64,000 bases of DNA from Mailhella massiliensis (GCF_900155525.1 NZ_LT706951.1:805534-869533), one strand, 5' to 3'. Numbered from the stretch's first letter, positions 24,556 to 34,700 are shown. The notes: generated by a model from the sequence alone, not told the origin. Numbers and translations: made by a program.

Positions 24556-26083
24556 GACAACGATGCTCACGACGGGCGCGGTACTTGTGTGTTCCCTTTT
24601 TCTTGCAGGCTGTGAAGACGACACCTGTGTGGTGAAGACGCCCATCTACGACAGCGGCCTTCCCGCCAATACGCTGAAGGCTTCGGAATTTGAAAAGGCC
24701 TTCCCGCTGCAGTACGCGTCCTACCGGCAGAACGACGAATCGTCGGTGATGACGGAATACAAGGGTTCGGTGAACTTCCGCAAGAACGACGGCGTGAATC
24801 CTCTTCCCAAGGGATTCAAGGCGGCCCAGCCGTACCTGAAGAATCTGTGGCTGGGGTATCCCTTCATGTATGAATACAACGAGGCGCGCGGCCATACCTA
24901 CGCGGTGAAGGACATTCTGGACATCGACCGCATCAACCGCTACGCGCCGGACGGCAAGGGCAACATGCCCGCCACCTGCTGGAACTGCAAGGTGCCGAAC
25001 ATTTCGCAGTGGGTGGCCGCGGAAGGCGACGGCGTGTGGAGCCGCGACTTCAACGAATACCGCACGAAGGTGGACGTGATGAACGAAAGCATCAGCTGCG
25101 CCACCTGCCACGACACCACGAACATGGAGCTTCAGCTCTACTCCATCCCGCTCAAGGACTGGCTTGCCCGAAGCGGCAAGGACTGGGCAACGCTCTCGCG
25201 CAACGAAAAGCGCAGCCTGGTGTGCGGCCAGTGCCATGTGGAATACTACTTCACCCACAAGGACAACGGCCCTGCGGGCAAGCCCGTGTTCCCGTGGGAC
25301 AACGGCTTCGACCCGGAAGACATGTATGAATACTACAACACCCACGGCGCGAACAACGGCCCGTTCACGGATTTCGTGCATGCGGTGTCGGGCGTGAACA
25401 TCATCAAGGCGCAGCACCCCGAATACGAAACCTGGCAGAACGGCCCCCACGGCGCTGCGGGCGTTTCCTGTGCGGACTGCCACATGCCCTACAAGAAGCA
25501 GGACGGCAAGAAGTACTCCAGCCACTGGTGGACCTCGCCGCTCAAGGACCCGGAACTTACGGCCTGCCGCACCTGCCATTCGGACAAGACGCCGGAATTT
25601 CTGCGTTCCCGCGTGCACGACATTCAGGAAAAGACCTACCGCCAGCTTCTCAAGGCGCAGGAAAGAAGCGTGAAGGCACACGAGGCCGTGCGCCTTGCCA
25701 ACGAGTTTGAAGGCGAAAGAAACTCCCGCTACGAGGAACTCATGGCCATGGCGCGGGAGAACGTGCGCAAGGGCCAGTTCTTCTGGGATCTCATTTCCGC
25801 GGAAAACAGCGTGGGCTTCCACAACCCTGCCAAGGCTCTCGACACGCTCATGAGCTCCACGGAATACAGCCAGAAGGCCATCGACCTGTGCCTTGAGGCC
25901 ACCAACGCCCATATCGCCGCAAACCTCGCGGGCGACATCAAGGACATCGTGCCGCCCATTCTGGAGCTCAGCCGCAAGCTCCAGCAGGACCCGGAATACA
26001 TGAAGAGCCACAAGTGGCTTACCTACCTGCCCGTGCTTCCCGAAGCGGAACAGGTGTGGGAAGGCAACAGGCGGATTCGGTAA
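24548..26083 (+). CDS. nrfA: Ammonia-forming cytochrome c nitrite reductase NrfA
   Basis: This 511-aa periplasmic pentahaem enzyme reduces nitrite to ammonium with six electrons. The active-site haem has the Lys-ligated motif CWNCK (144-148); the other four are CATCH (184-188), CGQCH (226-230), CADCH (308-312) and CRTCH (340-344). The N-terminus is a signal sequence ending in a lipobox-like FLAGC (Cys22), so it may be lipid-anchored. The conserved EYYFTHKDNGP region is the calcium and active-site segment. It is the second gene of the nrfHA operon, with a strong terminator about 115 bases downstream. Confidence 0.97.
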   Translation: MNKTTMLTTGAVLVCSLFLAGCEDDTCVVKTPIYDSGLPANTLKASEFEKAFPLQYASYRQNDESSVMTEYKGSVNFRKNDGVNPLPKGFKAAQPYLKNLWLGYPFMYEYNEARGHTYAVKDILDIDRINRYAPDGKGNMPATCWNCKVPNISQWVAAEGDGVWSRDFNEYRTKVDVMNESISCATCHDTTNMELQLYSIPLKDWLARSGKDWATLSRNEKRSLVCGQCHVEYYFTHKDNGPAGKPVFPWDNGFDPEDMYEYYNTHGANNGPFTDFVHAVSGVNIIKAQHPEYETWQNGPHGAAGVSCADCHMPYKKQDGKKYSSHWWTSPLKDPELTACRTCHSDKTPEFLRSRVHDIQEKTYRQLLKAQERSVKAHEAVRLANEFEGERNSRYEELMAMARENVRKGQFFWDLISAENSVGFHNPAKALDTLMSSTEYSQKAIDLCLEATNAHIAANLAGDIKDIVPPILELSRKLQQDPEYMKSHKWLTYLPVLPEAEQVWEGNRRIR

Positions 26084-26197
26084 CATCCTCCCCGGGCGGG
26101 ACTCTCCCGCCCGGAATTCCTGCCCGGCAGCGTAAACGCGCCCCGCCGGGCCCGAAATCATCCTCCAGGGGCGCCGTCCCTCGCCCCATCCCCTCGA

Positions 26198-26232
26198 AGC
26201 AGGCGCTTTTTGCGGAAAGCGCCTGCTTTTTC
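26198..26232 (+). terminator. Intrinsic terminator after nrfA
   Basis: A perfect 12-bp stem (AGCAGGCGCTTT / AAAGCGCCTGCT, arms 26198-26209 and 26216-26227) with a 6-base loop is followed by a run of T. This is a textbook Rho-independent terminator ending the nrfHA transcript. Confidence 0.92.
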
Positions 26233-26279
26233 GTCTGCTGATGCCGAACTTCCCGGCAAGGCGCAGGCTCAAACCTGTT

Positions 26280-26498
26280 TCACGCTGCCTTGACGCAGGG
26301 GGCATATTCACTTTCGGAGCGCGACATCCTGCTGCCATGGAGGGAGAGGCGCTTTTGCGGAACGCTCCCGCCGCCAGATCCGCCCGTTATCCCCCCCTCG
26401 TCACACTTCGCCCGGCCCTTCAGGCATACACTTTTCGTACAAACATTCCCTGTATCCGCAGCCTTTTCCCTTATGTCGACAAAAAAACTCTCCCGCAT
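26280..26498 (-). CDS. Possible 72-aa orphan protein
   Basis: This minus-strand frame starts MRESFFVDIREKAADTGN and has no family I recognise. It is listed because it has more support than other short frames: a GAGG site 8 bases before the ATG, a TATAAT -10 element about 50 bases upstream, and a perfect palindrome overlapping the expected -35 zone. The C-terminal half is Ser/Gly-rich. It may still be non-coding. Confidence 0.25.
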   Translation of the reverse strand: MRESFFVDIREKAADTGNVCTKSVCLKGRAKCDEGGITGGSGGGSVPQKRLSLHGSRMSRSESEYAPCVKAA

Positions 26499-26557
26499 CC
26501 GAAGACCTCAGAATTTTTCTTTCACAAAAAAAACAATAACACTCTGATTATATTTAC

Positions 26558-26574
26558 TGTTCAATCATTGAACA
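26558..26574. promoter_or_regulatory. 17-bp perfect palindromic operator
   Basis: TGTTCAAT-C-ATTGAACA lies in the AT-rich gap 103 bases before the dGTPase gene. On the minus strand it is immediately upstream of a TATAAT element (26547-26552). The symmetry suggests a dimeric regulator. It could control the dGTPase gene, a leftward transcript, or both. The regulator is unknown. Confidence 0.55.
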
Positions 26575-26676
26575 TCTTCTGCATCCCTTGTTGCAGGCAT
26601 GTCGCAGTTAAAGACTATTGACGCAAAAATACCATGAAGATACCTTATTTCCATAACCTGTGGAAGGAGAAGTGCC

Positions 26677-28086
26677 ATGAAAGACAAGCCATGGGAACAA
26701 CGCAGAAGCCCCAATATCCGTCGTGAACACGAATCCCGTTCTGAATGGGAACGGGATTTTGCGCGCATCATTCACAGCCCTTCCTTCCGCCGCCTTCAGG
26801 GAAAAACGCAGGTGCTCGGCATGGGCGACAGCGACTTTTACCGCACAAGGCTGACCCATTCCATGGAAGTGGCGCAGGTAAGCGCGGCGCTCGTCTCCAA
26901 CCTCAAAAAAAGAATCCGCGAAAAAGACAGATTCCCCCTTTGCGAAGTCACGAATATTCCGTCTCTTATCGTGTATGTTCTCCTGCCGGATGCCCATCTG
27001 AGCAGCGCCATAGGCCTGGCGCACGATCTGGGGCACCCCCCTTACGGCCACGGGGGAGAAGTGGCCCTGAACTACTGCATGAGAAAGCACGGCGGCTTTG
27101 AAGGAAACGGGCAGACGCTGCGCATCCTTTCCCGCCTGGAAAAATACGTCGAGGGCTACGGCCTCAACCCCACGCGCAGGCTGCTGCTCGGCGTTCTGAA
27201 ATATCCTGTTGCCTATAGTAAGGTTTTGAAATTCAAGAATACACGTTATCCGAAACCACACTCTTCCCTGCCGTGGCTCATTAAAAGAAAGGATTATATA
27301 CCGCCGAAGTGTTATCTTGACACGGAATCGAAGGTGGTTTCCTGGGTTCTCAAGCCCATCCCGAAAGAGGAAAGACAACTGTTCTGCACCCCGTACATGA
27401 AGGGCAACAAGATACACTACCACATGTCCCTCGACGCCTCCCTTATGGAGATAGCCGACGACATCTGCTACAGCGTGCACGACCTTGAAGATGCCATTGC
27501 CCTCGGCCTCGTCACACAGGAAAAGTTCGAGCGCATCATGGAGGAAAACGGGTGCACGCGGGAGTTTCTGCATGAGCTTGACCGGGAACTTAGGGAAATC
27601 TTCCAACGCGACGACCTGGAAGCCATGGAAGACACCCTGCACGGCCTTTTCAACGCGGATACCTGCGTGCGCAAGGAAAAAATAGGGCGGCTGATCCACC
27701 TTTTCATCAGCGCCTGCCGCCTGAAGGAAAAAAAAGATTTCACCTCCCCTCTGCTCCGCCTCAATGCGGAACTGCCCGAGCCCTTTGCCACCCTGCAAAA
27801 GGCACTCGGCAAGGTGGTGATGGACCTTGTCATCACATCGCCCGGCGTGCAGCAGCTGGAATTCAAGGGGCAGCGCATTGTCATCGAGCTTTTTGAAGCG
27901 CTCTCCACCGACCCGGAGCGCTTTCTGCCGGAAAGCACAAAGAACACCTACCTCGATGCCGACGGCGAAGAAGCGAAAATGCGCGTCATCTGCGACTATG
28001 TGGCGGGCATGACGGACGAATATGCCGCCAAGGTGTACGAACGCATCTTCTGCCCGCACCGCGGCTCGGTGTTCGACAGGCTCTGA
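26677..28086 (+). CDS. dgt: Deoxyguanosinetriphosphate triphosphohydrolase (dGTPase)
   Basis: This 469-aa HD-domain enzyme hydrolyses dGTP to deoxyguanosine and tripolyphosphate. The N-terminus has the RDFARIIHSPSFRRLQGKTQ signature, then RLTHSMEVAQ (first metal His) and AHDLGHPPYGHGGE (HD motif). GNGQTLRILSRLE and DDICYSVHDLEDA complete the metal site and substrate pocket. The ATG follows GGAAGGAG. It lies at the left side of the defence island; dGTPases can limit phage by draining dNTPs, but this one could equally be housekeeping. A GC-rich hairpin follows. Confidence 0.93.
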   Translation: MKDKPWEQRRSPNIRREHESRSEWERDFARIIHSPSFRRLQGKTQVLGMGDSDFYRTRLTHSMEVAQVSAALVSNLKKRIREKDRFPLCEVTNIPSLIVYVLLPDAHLSSAIGLAHDLGHPPYGHGGEVALNYCMRKHGGFEGNGQTLRILSRLEKYVEGYGLNPTRRLLLGVLKYPVAYSKVLKFKNTRYPKPHSSLPWLIKRKDYIPPKCYLDTESKVVSWVLKPIPKEERQLFCTPYMKGNKIHYHMSLDASLMEIADDICYSVHDLEDAIALGLVTQEKFERIMEENGCTREFLHELDRELREIFQRDDLEAMEDTLHGLFNADTCVRKEKIGRLIHLFISACRLKEKKDFTSPLLRLNAELPEPFATLQKALGKVVMDLVITSPGVQQLEFKGQRIVIELFEALSTDPERFLPESTKNTYLDADGEEAKMRVICDYVAGMTDEYAAKVYERIFCPHRGSVFDRL

Positions 28087-28130
28087 TGCCCCCACAGGGA
28101 AAGCCCCTGTGTGCTCTCCGCCCTGCATCA

Positions 28131-28159
28131 TGCCCCGGGGGCCTGCCGCCCCCGGGGCA
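28131..28159. terminator. Bidirectional GC-rich hairpin between convergent genes
   Basis: A perfect 12-bp stem (TGCCCCGGGGGC and its complement) with a 5-base loop sits between the stop of the dGTPase gene and the stop of the opposing 237-aa gene. There is no T run, but its position and stability fit a shared terminator. Confidence 0.6.
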
Positions 28160-28164
28160 CAGGT

Positions 28165-28878
28165 TCAAGCCACGTTGGGCACATGAGCTCTGAACCCGTA
28201 AAAACGACCTGCGGAATTGCCGTGCTCCACAGTGCCCTGCCATGACTCATGGCTCACATAGCGCACCTCCAAGGAAATTCCCCGCTTCCCGCATTCGGCC
28301 GCCAGCTCCTCATACGCCGCAGAAGGGCGATTTCTCTCCGCTAGGAATGATTCATCCGTCCCTTCCGGGGGCATGTACAGGATAACCTTTTCCAGAGCCC
28401 TGACGAAATCAAGCCTCCCCTGCTGCCGCAGCATGATGTGCTCATTTTCAGGCCACGGCGCAAAAAGGAAAAGACCTTTCTCCTGCCGGATGGACGCCAC
28501 GTCGGGAAAATATCTCTGATCCTCCGGACCATTCCTCCAATATGCAGGGTTGCTTCTGCTCACGGCAAGGTTGCCCCGCCCCAGAAGCACCCGCGTATCG
28601 TACTGGAACACCACAGGCCCGTAAAAACATGTTGTTTTAATTTCCCAAATATTTTCTACGTCAAAGAAAATATCGTTATACACACCAAACTGCTTATCCG
28701 TCGTATCAGTCTTCTGCAAGGTCTGATAGCATGTAGCCGGGTGATCTTCCACATACTGCCGGGACAACAATCCGCCGTTGCGCAGAAAGGAAAGAGAAGT
28801 GGCCACCGTGTTTGCATGAAAGATACTGTTTTTTCCGTACTGCCGGAGCAGCTCCACAAGTTCGTTCCCATCAATCAT
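28165..28878 (-). CDS. Unknown 237-aa protein beside DISARM
   Basis: I do not recognise the function. The N-terminus reads IFHANTVATSLSFLRNGGLL (residues 19-38) followed by SRQYVE, and later FGVYNDIFFDVENIWE and YGPVVFQYDTRVLL. The His-x-Asn-Thr plus FLRNGGLLS pattern is reminiscent of ADP-ribosyltransferase-like folds such as DarT (H...L..I...G), but this is only a visual analogy. The start at 28878 follows AAGGAG; an upstream in-frame ATG at 28980 would run through a hairpin. It is read in the same direction as DISARM, after drmC, with a hairpin in between, so it may be a separate transcription unit. Confidence 0.6.
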   Translation of the reverse strand: MIDGNELVELLRQYGKNSIFHANTVATSLSFLRNGGLLSRQYVEDHPATCYQTLQKTDTTDKQFGVYNDIFFDVENIWEIKTTCFYGPVVFQYDTRVLLGRGNLAVSRSNPAYWRNGPEDQRYFPDVASIRQEKGLFLFAPWPENEHIMLRQQGRLDFVRALEKVILYMPPEGTDESFLAERNRPSAAYEELAAECGKRGISLEVRYVSHESWQGTVEHGNSAGRFYGFRAHVPNVA

Positions 28879-28918
28879 CGTAGTTCTCCTTTGAGAGAAA
28901 AATATTTTTAAGCAAAAT

Positions 28919-28950
28919 AATGCCCCCTCGGCATCCGTCAAGGGGGCATT
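28919..28950 (-). terminator. Hairpin between drmC and the 237-aa gene
   Basis: A perfect 10-bp stem (AATGCCCCCT / AGGGGGCATT) with a 12-base loop. Read leftwards it is followed by a T-rich tract. It lies about 185 bases past the drmC stop and could end the DISARM transcript or act as a leader of the next gene. Confidence 0.55.
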
Positions 28951-29134
28951 CATGGAAAAATGGCAATTTTTCTTCGTCACGCGCCTTTAATCGGCATCAT
29001 ATATATGTATGGATGAATTTAACATGTACAATTACACTGTTCATTTTTCTATATACGATATGTTTTTTATCAACATCTGATTAACAAAAAACAATCAAAC
29101 ATGTGTGATGATAAACATCATATTCTTATCATCG
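28951..29134. other. AT-rich gap downstream of drmC
   Basis: This strongly AT-rich stretch contains TATATATGT and many AT runs, in contrast to the GC-rich genes around it. It probably holds the promoter of the 237-aa gene. I see no coding frame. Confidence 0.4.
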
Positions 29135-29890
29135 TCATGTTTTTACCATTTTCTTAAGGATGCCTGCGGCGATGAGGCTCGTGAACTGCCCGAGCAGCAC
29201 GACCGCCTTTTCCCTGTCGAAGCAAAGAAAGCCCAGTTCCATGTTGCAGCTCACGGCGTGTTCCGTAAGGTTGGCGCTGCTGATGAAAAAGGCCTTTTCC
29301 GTGACTACGCACTTGGCGTGCATGACGGGGTGCATCCCCGGGGCATGGCTTTCCCGCTTTTCCTTCGGCCAGTGGTAAAAACGCGCCCCCGTGAGGGAAG
29401 AAAACGCTTCCGAGGCATCGACATTCAGCCTGCCCTCGGAATCATCCTCCGTTTCCAGAACAAAGCGCGTCCGTACGCCCCGGTCTACGGCCTTCTGCAC
29501 GGCGCAAAGCAGCGAAGGAACCCTGTAGGCGGCAAAACTCACGAGCAGAAGTTCCTCCTCCGCCCCCTGCACCAGGTCCAGAATGACCTGTTCCGTCTTT
29601 CTGGCTTCCAGCACAGCGGAAGGCCCGGACCATACGAAGCTCGACCGGCGGGACTCCTCCCTGCGGCAGAAGTGCGCGCCCATGCGCAGGGCGGCGGCAA
29701 GCTCCTCGCAGGATGAGTCCCGGAGAAGCTCCGCAAATCTCCTTGCGACATCGGCATTCAGGCCGAGCTTTTTCTGAAGAGAGGCGGCGTTCTCATGCCC
29801 CTCCTCCAGCGCCCGGGCCAAAGCGTCGAGCAGCTCAGGAGGCGTGGATATGCAGAACTTGCCCGCTTTGGCGGCCAGGGCTTCATTCAT
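29135..29890 (-). CDS. drmC: DISARM protein DrmC (phospholipase D-like)
   Basis: This 251-aa protein has a single PLD-type motif, HAKCVVTEKAFFISSANLT (about residues 192-210), followed by NMELGF. The N-terminal half is helical with a helix-turn-helix-like ELLDALARALEEGHENA region. DrmC is a core DISARM subunit that is not always essential for defence. It is the last gene of the operon and overlaps drmB by 8 bases. The usual Asp of the HKD motif is replaced by Glu. Identity is supported by both fold and gene order. Confidence 0.9.
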   Translation of the reverse strand: MNEALAAKAGKFCISTPPELLDALARALEEGHENAASLQKKLGLNADVARRFAELLRDSSCEELAAALRMGAHFCRREESRRSSFVWSGPSAVLEARKTEQVILDLVQGAEEELLLVSFAAYRVPSLLCAVQKAVDRGVRTRFVLETEDDSEGRLNVDASEAFSSLTGARFYHWPKEKRESHAPGMHPVMHAKCVVTEKAFFISSANLTEHAVSCNMELGFLCFDREKAVVLLGQFTSLIAAGILKKMVKT

Positions 29891-31715
29891 CCCACTTCTC
29901 CCAGTATCCCATCACGTTGTCGCGGGTGGCAAACGTGCTGACAAGGACGTTCCTGTCCAGATAGCGGTTGCCGCACTCGCAGGAGGTTTCGGGGCTGAAA
30001 AGGCAGGCATGGCAGCTTGCGCCGTGTATGCTGCGGCCGTCGGCCTCCGGCCTGCGTTCCGCACACAAGGGGTCAGCCGTGCACAGGCGCATGCTTTCCA
30101 TGGCCTGCTGAATGTACCTGCCGAGTATGTCCGGCTTTCCCAGCGAAACCAGCCCGCCGAGCGTGCCTTCGCTGTCGGAGGCGGCGGTATAGAGCAGCAC
30201 GCCCGCCATGGGCCCGCCTTCCATGTCCGCCGTGCGGCAGTAGAGCCTTTCCCTGATGCTGGCGGCGGTATAGCCGCAGTCGAGCACGATCTGCTGCATC
30301 AGCGCATGAGAGAAGGAATGCAGCAGCACGAAGCGGATGCCGGGGTAGCCTTCGTTCACGTTTTCATAATGCCGGCTCTTCCTCCATGCCTGATGCGCCC
30401 GGAAGAAAAGCTCGTTGTGGGCCTGCACCTTCGGATTGCTTTCCCATGCCTGAAGCCTGTCTTCCCTGAAGCGGAGGAAAATCCCCTCCCCATGGCTTTC
30501 ATAGGCGGGCAGCCAGCGGGCAGGCTCGCGCGTGAGCGGAACCGTGGTCAGCGGCCTCACGATGCCGAGGTCCAGTTCCTGCTGGGTGGAAAGCCGGGTA
30601 AAGCCGTACATGGCCCGCACCTCCGTCAGCCGGGGTACAAGGGTGGTTTTTTCAAAATAGCGCCCGCAGTTCGTCGGCGCATCCACAACCTTCACTTCCA
30701 GCGTATGGGAAGCCTCCACGGGCGTCGTTCCCGTAAGGATGTTCCATTCCGGGAGCTTGATGTCGCTTTCTATCTGCGCGACATCCTTTTTCTGCTGCTG
30801 GGCATTCCGTACCTCCTCAATGGTCCGCAGTATGTCCGACACGGCAAAGGCGGCAAGCTCGGGGTGCCTGTTCGGCTTGGAAAGCCAGACTATGGCGCCC
30901 TCGTCCGCATCCTGCAGATCTTCCCAGTGTTTTTTGACCAGCGCTTCCAGCTCGCTCTTGTTGTCGGGAATGGAAAGCACGCTCAAAGACTGCGGAAACC
31001 ACAGGTTCGACGCGCCGAGCGTTATGAGGGAAGGCCTTTCCGAACAGGGCCGCGCCGCTTTTCTGCGAAGGTGCGGGTGCAGCCCCCTGCAGGCATAACC
31101 GCCCCGGTGCAGCTTGTCGAAAAGGCTGGTGAGAGGCTTTTTTGCACCGCAGTTGTCGCACCGTATCCAGATGTCATCCGTACTGCCGACAACGCCGAAT
31201 TCCGACATGTAAAGCCTGGGTTCGGCACATTCCTTGCCGTCGTGCACGAAGTCGCTCCACGGCACGTCGTACATGTGTCCATTGGAGCAGGCGAAAAGAA
31301 AACGCACGGGCACGGCTCGCGGAGCCTGACGGCCCCTGCTTTCCCGGCAGGTGGCATGAACGAAGCGCACAGGCTGAAACATGCGCTCCACTTTCGTGAA
31401 CACTCCTCCCTCCAGCGGGGCCATGTAGCCGCAGGCGGTGCAGCGCATCCAGCGGGGAAAGGGGGCGACGGGCACGCCCGTGCCCTCATCGCCGTTTTCC
31501 GGCTGAACCGGGGGAAGGCGCAGCTCCTCCACCTGCTGGCCCACGCACTGACGCACGGCGGAAAGAAGGCGGTTTTCCACAATAAGGGGACACTTTGCCT
31601 TGTCCCAGTCGTCCAGCCCCATGACCAGAGCGGAAAACTGGGGAAGGTCAACAATGGAGCCCACGCCGTAGGAAAACATGAGCTGACTGGGACGGATTTC
31701 ACCTACACAAGCCAT
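29883..31715 (-). CDS. drmB: DISARM protein DrmB (DUF1998)
   Basis: This 610-aa core DISARM component acts with the DrmA helicase as a DNA-binding complex. The N-terminal IRPSQLMFSYGVGSIVDLPQ is characteristic. Several zinc-type cysteine pairs follow: CTACGY, ACSNGHMYDVPW, CDNCGAKK and a C-terminal CLFSPETSCECGN. LLHSFSHALMQQI is the conserved DUF1998 helix. It begins one base after the drmA stop with a GGAGAAG site and overlaps drmC at its end. Confidence 0.93.
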   Translation of the reverse strand: MACVGEIRPSQLMFSYGVGSIVDLPQFSALVMGLDDWDKAKCPLIVENRLLSAVRQCVGQQVEELRLPPVQPENGDEGTGVPVAPFPRWMRCTACGYMAPLEGGVFTKVERMFQPVRFVHATCRESRGRQAPRAVPVRFLFACSNGHMYDVPWSDFVHDGKECAEPRLYMSEFGVVGSTDDIWIRCDNCGAKKPLTSLFDKLHRGGYACRGLHPHLRRKAARPCSERPSLITLGASNLWFPQSLSVLSIPDNKSELEALVKKHWEDLQDADEGAIVWLSKPNRHPELAAFAVSDILRTIEEVRNAQQQKKDVAQIESDIKLPEWNILTGTTPVEASHTLEVKVVDAPTNCGRYFEKTTLVPRLTEVRAMYGFTRLSTQQELDLGIVRPLTTVPLTREPARWLPAYESHGEGIFLRFREDRLQAWESNPKVQAHNELFFRAHQAWRKSRHYENVNEGYPGIRFVLLHSFSHALMQQIVLDCGYTAASIRERLYCRTADMEGGPMAGVLLYTAASDSEGTLGGLVSLGKPDILGRYIQQAMESMRLCTADPLCAERRPEADGRSIHGASCHACLFSPETSCECGNRYLDRNVLVSTFATRDNVMGYWEKWDE

Positions 31716-31716
31716 A

Positions 31717-34700
31717 TTACTTCTCCACGGACAGACCGGCTTCCGACAGGTCGAGACAGAGGTTCACCGTACTTTCCACGTCGCGCATACTGCTGGGGCA
31801 GTAAAAGGCATTGGCGGGGTCCTCATCGCCGACAAGCAGCCCGGCGGCACTGGACATGGGCCGATAGGAAAGGCCGGAAGTATGGTTCCGCGCCTTGCGT
31901 GCCCGCTCAAGCCACACGTCGCGCTTTTTTTCCAGCATGGCGCGCACCTGCGCCACCACCTCGCTGCTCTGGGAAACGTCGCTCACACGCTGAAGCAGCC
32001 TTTCCATGGCCCGGGTAAGCAGCGTTTCATCGTCGGGCAGCGAAATGGGGGAGGCGTTGGCGTTCATAGGCACGTCCATGAGGCGCACAAGGCTCACAAG
32101 CACGCCGGCAAGCCCCCGGTCGAGAGCGCGCCCGGCAAAGGGCGTGACGGAAAGCGCCTCCACATGGCGCTGGAACGCCTCATGATAGCTGTAGAAATCT
32201 TCAAAATGCGACATGTCGCGGGGCCTTGCCCAGTTGTAGAGCATGAGCACCAGCCCGGGAGCAGCGCCGGAACGCCCTATGCGGCTGCTCGCCTGAATGT
32301 ATTCCGAGGTGGTCTTGGGCTGGCCGTGCACCACCATGAGGCCGAGGCGCTCGATATCCATGCCCACGGAAATCATGTTGGTGGCCAGCACCACGTCATA
32401 GGGACGCATGTCCAGAGGAAGGTTCTGCACAGGCGCCTGAAAGCGGTTGGAAAGCTGCTCCAGAATGCGGGGAATGTTCCGGCTCGACTGGCGGGAGGTA
32501 AGCTCCTCCACCTTGTATATTCTGCGCTGGGCGAGGCCGCGCTGATTTTTGTCGGCCAGCCTGCCGCGCACCACGTCCCCCACAAGGCGGCGCATACCGG
32601 CAAGCTCGCGCACGGAATTGAAATAGCCCATGGTGGTCATCCACGGGTCCGCCGCTTCGCCGTACTCGTTGAAAAGCTTCTGTGCGGCGGCCATGACCGT
32701 GGCGTACAGGCGCACGGAAACAGGCGGCATACGGTGGCCTATGGCGCACAGGCCCAGATAGCTGCGCCCGGGGAAGGCCTCCGAAACGGGCCTCTCCAGA
32801 GAAAAGAAGTTGTCGCGGCTGTCGATGCCCGGGGGTGGGAACACCTCCACCCTGCGGTTGAAGAGCCTGCGTATCTGCTCCTCCGCCCGGCGTATGGTAG
32901 CCGTGGAGGCGATAACTTTGGGCCGGACGACAGTGTCGCCCATCTTCCACTCGCAAAGGCTGTCCACGGCATTTTCATACAGGGCCACCATGGAACCGAG
33001 CGGCCCGCTGATGAGGTGAAGTTCGTCCTGAATGACCAGGTCCGGCGGGCGCAGCCAGGGGTGCTCCCTGATGGGGGCTTCGGGAGCGGCTTCGTGCTTC
33101 TGGTGCACAACGCCCACCTTCTCCTCCACCTCGGGGGAAACAAAGCCGTGCCGGGGGCACAGGCCTTCCACGCGGCCGAAGAGCATTTCCACCTCGCCCT
33201 TCCACGGCATCTGGGCGAACTTGTCCACCGTGGAAATGAGGAAGGAAGGCGGGCGGCGGTAGATTTCCTCATCCACCAGCATGACGGGCAGCCCTTCTTC
33301 CGGCGACTTTCTGCGGGTGAAGGGGCATGTGCCCGAGCTGTCGCCGCAGTAGGTGACGCACCGGCCGCTCTGCCGCACGCCCTGAAACACATGAACATTG
33401 TTTTTGGTGATGGGCGCGCCGCACCACGGGCAGGTGTTCAACTGCAGGGGCGTGCTGTCGCCGGAATGCTGAAACTGCTCACCGAGGGAGCGTTCCGCGC
33501 CGTCCAGCGTGTTGGGCGTGGAATGCGCGCCCACCCACAGCCCGAGCCGGAAGGGTTCCTCGCCCCAGGTTTTCACATCCCTGCGGCGCAGTTCCTCGCA
33601 GGCGCACATGAGGGCGGAGGCGCGTTGAAACTGCTGCAAGGTGAGCAGGCGCAACGTGTAGCGCATGAACACGGCCACCCCGTGCCCGGCGTCCAGCCCG
33701 CCGAGGTCGCCCTGAAGCCGCCGTATGGCCAGCGTATAGGCGGTAAGGCCGAGGTAGGCTTCCGTTTTGCCGCCGCCCGTGGAAAACCACAGAAGGTCGG
33801 CCACGGCGCCGTAGCCCTCGCTGCTGCGGTCCTTGTGCAGCGGGTCGGTGAGCGGGGCTATGTTGAGCAGCAGAAAGGCCAGCTGGAAGAGCCTCCAGCT
33901 GCGGTTTTTCGGCACGTTCAGCTCATGCAGGAGATTCTTCTTCTGTGCGGCCGTGTACTGGCCTCCCCTCACCCTTGCCGCAAGTATGCTGTGCACGCGC
34001 TGGGAACACATGGCGCTGTTGGCGAAACGGAAGGCGCGAAGCGCGTCATCGTTGCCGCGCAGCACGGCAATGCCCTCCTTCAGGCGCTCAAGGGCGCGCA
34101 GGGCCGCCTCCTTTGCTCTTTTTGCGGCGGCCTCATGCACCGCATCCTTTTCGGAAAGCTGCAAACCGGCCGCCCATGCGGCATAGGCCGCGGCAATGCG
34201 GCTCAGGTTGGCCAAAAGCAGCTCCCCGTCCATGACGGAAAGCGTGTGCATGTCGAGCACGATATCTTTAAGAAGCGGGTCGTCCTCTTCCGTGCGCGGG
34301 CTCTGCCCCGGCACGGTGGTCACAGGCAGAAAATCCAGTGAAAGCCTGCGCGCCACGTCCGCAGGATCGCCGGGCTCCCTCTCCGCCGATATGGCGCAGC
34401 CCCGGCCCTTGCCGAACACGCCGCAGTGCCGGTACCGCAGGGCCAGATCCTCCATTTCCCGCTTTTCCCCGGGATCCAGCAGGGAAAGGTCGCCCACCGA
34501 CAGCGGCCGCTGCCTGAAGATGGGGCGGCCCGCCCCCTCCCAGGAATCCACCGCCAGCTCCACCTGAAAAATCCACTTCTTCCCGGTGCGGTCTCTCCGG
34601 CCGCGCCTCATGTTGACGATAAAAAGGCTCACATACCAGAGCCCGCCCCTGCGGCGGATATGGAAGGAAAGAACGATATCCTCATCTTCCGGCAGGGGCA

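Noticed and set aside
28919-28950. Considered as a riboswitch or toxin-antitoxin RNA
   Set aside because: It is a single simple hairpin with no further conserved-looking structure; a terminator is the simpler reading.
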